A stretch of 5,378 nucleotides of DNA from Legionella sp. (GTDB taxonomy: Bacteria; Pseudomonadota; Gammaproteobacteria; Legionellales; Legionellaceae): positions 1 through 5,378 of the forward strand of contig DNVL01000179.1 of assembly GCA_003507515.1 (NCBI GenBank), given 5' to 3'. Position numbers and translations under genes: made by a program. The notes under the pieces were generated by a model. That model was not told where the DNA came from, did not search any database, and was given only the letters and a program-made list of their open reading frames with translations. Shown piece by piece: positions 5,312 to 5,378 of this stretch. Every line of letters begins with the position of its first letter. The stretch's first letter is position 1.

Positions 5312-5378
5312 TCATTTTAGTTTCTCGATACCAAGGCCGCGAGGCTGCATCAGTTGATCAGTGATGTACCGAGCATAA
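5312..5378 (-). CDS. Possible C-terminal tail of an upstream gene (cut by window edge)
   Basis: From the right edge one minus-strand frame is open for 21 codons and ends in TGA at 5314-5312. It reads YARYITDQLMQ and then PRGLGIEKLK, a composition that looks protein-like (charged and hydrophobic residues mixed, lysine-rich end). I do not recognise a family. If real it is the gene preceding the acyl block, separated from it by about 370 bp. An open frame this short can easily arise by chance. Confidence 0.35.
   Translation of the reverse strand, partial: YARYITDQLMQPRGLGIEKLK

Noticed and set aside
1..5378. CRISPR array, insertion sequence ends, tRNA or rRNA genes
   Set aside because: No regularly spaced repeats, no paired terminal inverted repeats with a transposase frame, and no cloverleaf or rRNA-like segment were seen.

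Overview
The window is a piece of a surface-glycan (O-antigen, capsule or glycoprotein-glycan) biosynthesis locus. Every supported gene lies on the minus strand, so transcription runs from high to low coordinates. Gene content, SD-type ribosome binding sites, GTG/TTG starts and tightly overlapping stop/start codons point to a Gram-negative bacterium, probably a gammaproteobacterium. Nothing here fixes the genus.

Layout in the direction of transcription. (1) At the right edge (5312-5378) an open frame ends in TGA; it may be the tail of an upstream gene. (2) About 370 bp without a recognisable gene follow (4941-5311). (3) Next comes a three-gene block with 4-nt stop/start overlaps: a KAS III (FabH-like) ketosynthase (4056-4940), a FabG-like short-chain reductase that starts with TTG (3424-4059), and a left-handed beta-helix acyltransferase that starts with GTG (2885-3427). 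(4) A 213-bp spacer (2672-2884) holds an imperfect hairpin and a possible promoter. (5) A second coupled block follows: GDP-mannose 4,6-dehydratase gmd (1637-2671), a GDP-fucose-synthase-like epimerase/reductase (717-1640) and a small cupin protein (314-724). (6) A 249-bp spacer (65-313) leads to the first 21 codons of a probable DegT/DnrJ/EryC1/StrS aminotransferase, cut by the left edge (1-64).

How the genes may work together. Gmd makes GDP-4-keto-6-deoxy-D-mannose. This intermediate can go to GDP-L-fucose or a related deoxysugar through the epimerase/reductase, or to a 4-amino sugar such as GDP-perosamine through the aminotransferase. The ketosynthase and reductase could build a short 3-hydroxyacyl thioester, for example 3-hydroxybutyryl-ACP, and the beta-helix enzyme could move it onto the amino sugar. 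Comparable ketosynthase/reductase/acyltransferase sets accompany 3-hydroxybutanoyl amino sugars such as the modified viosamine on Pseudomonas syringae flagellin. The substrates are inferred; only the enzyme families and gene order are seen directly.

Composition is uneven. Hand-counted 60-base lines inside the reductase fall to 23-32% GC, while lines in gmd and the epimerase reach 60-65%. This suggests that the locus was assembled from blocks of different origin.
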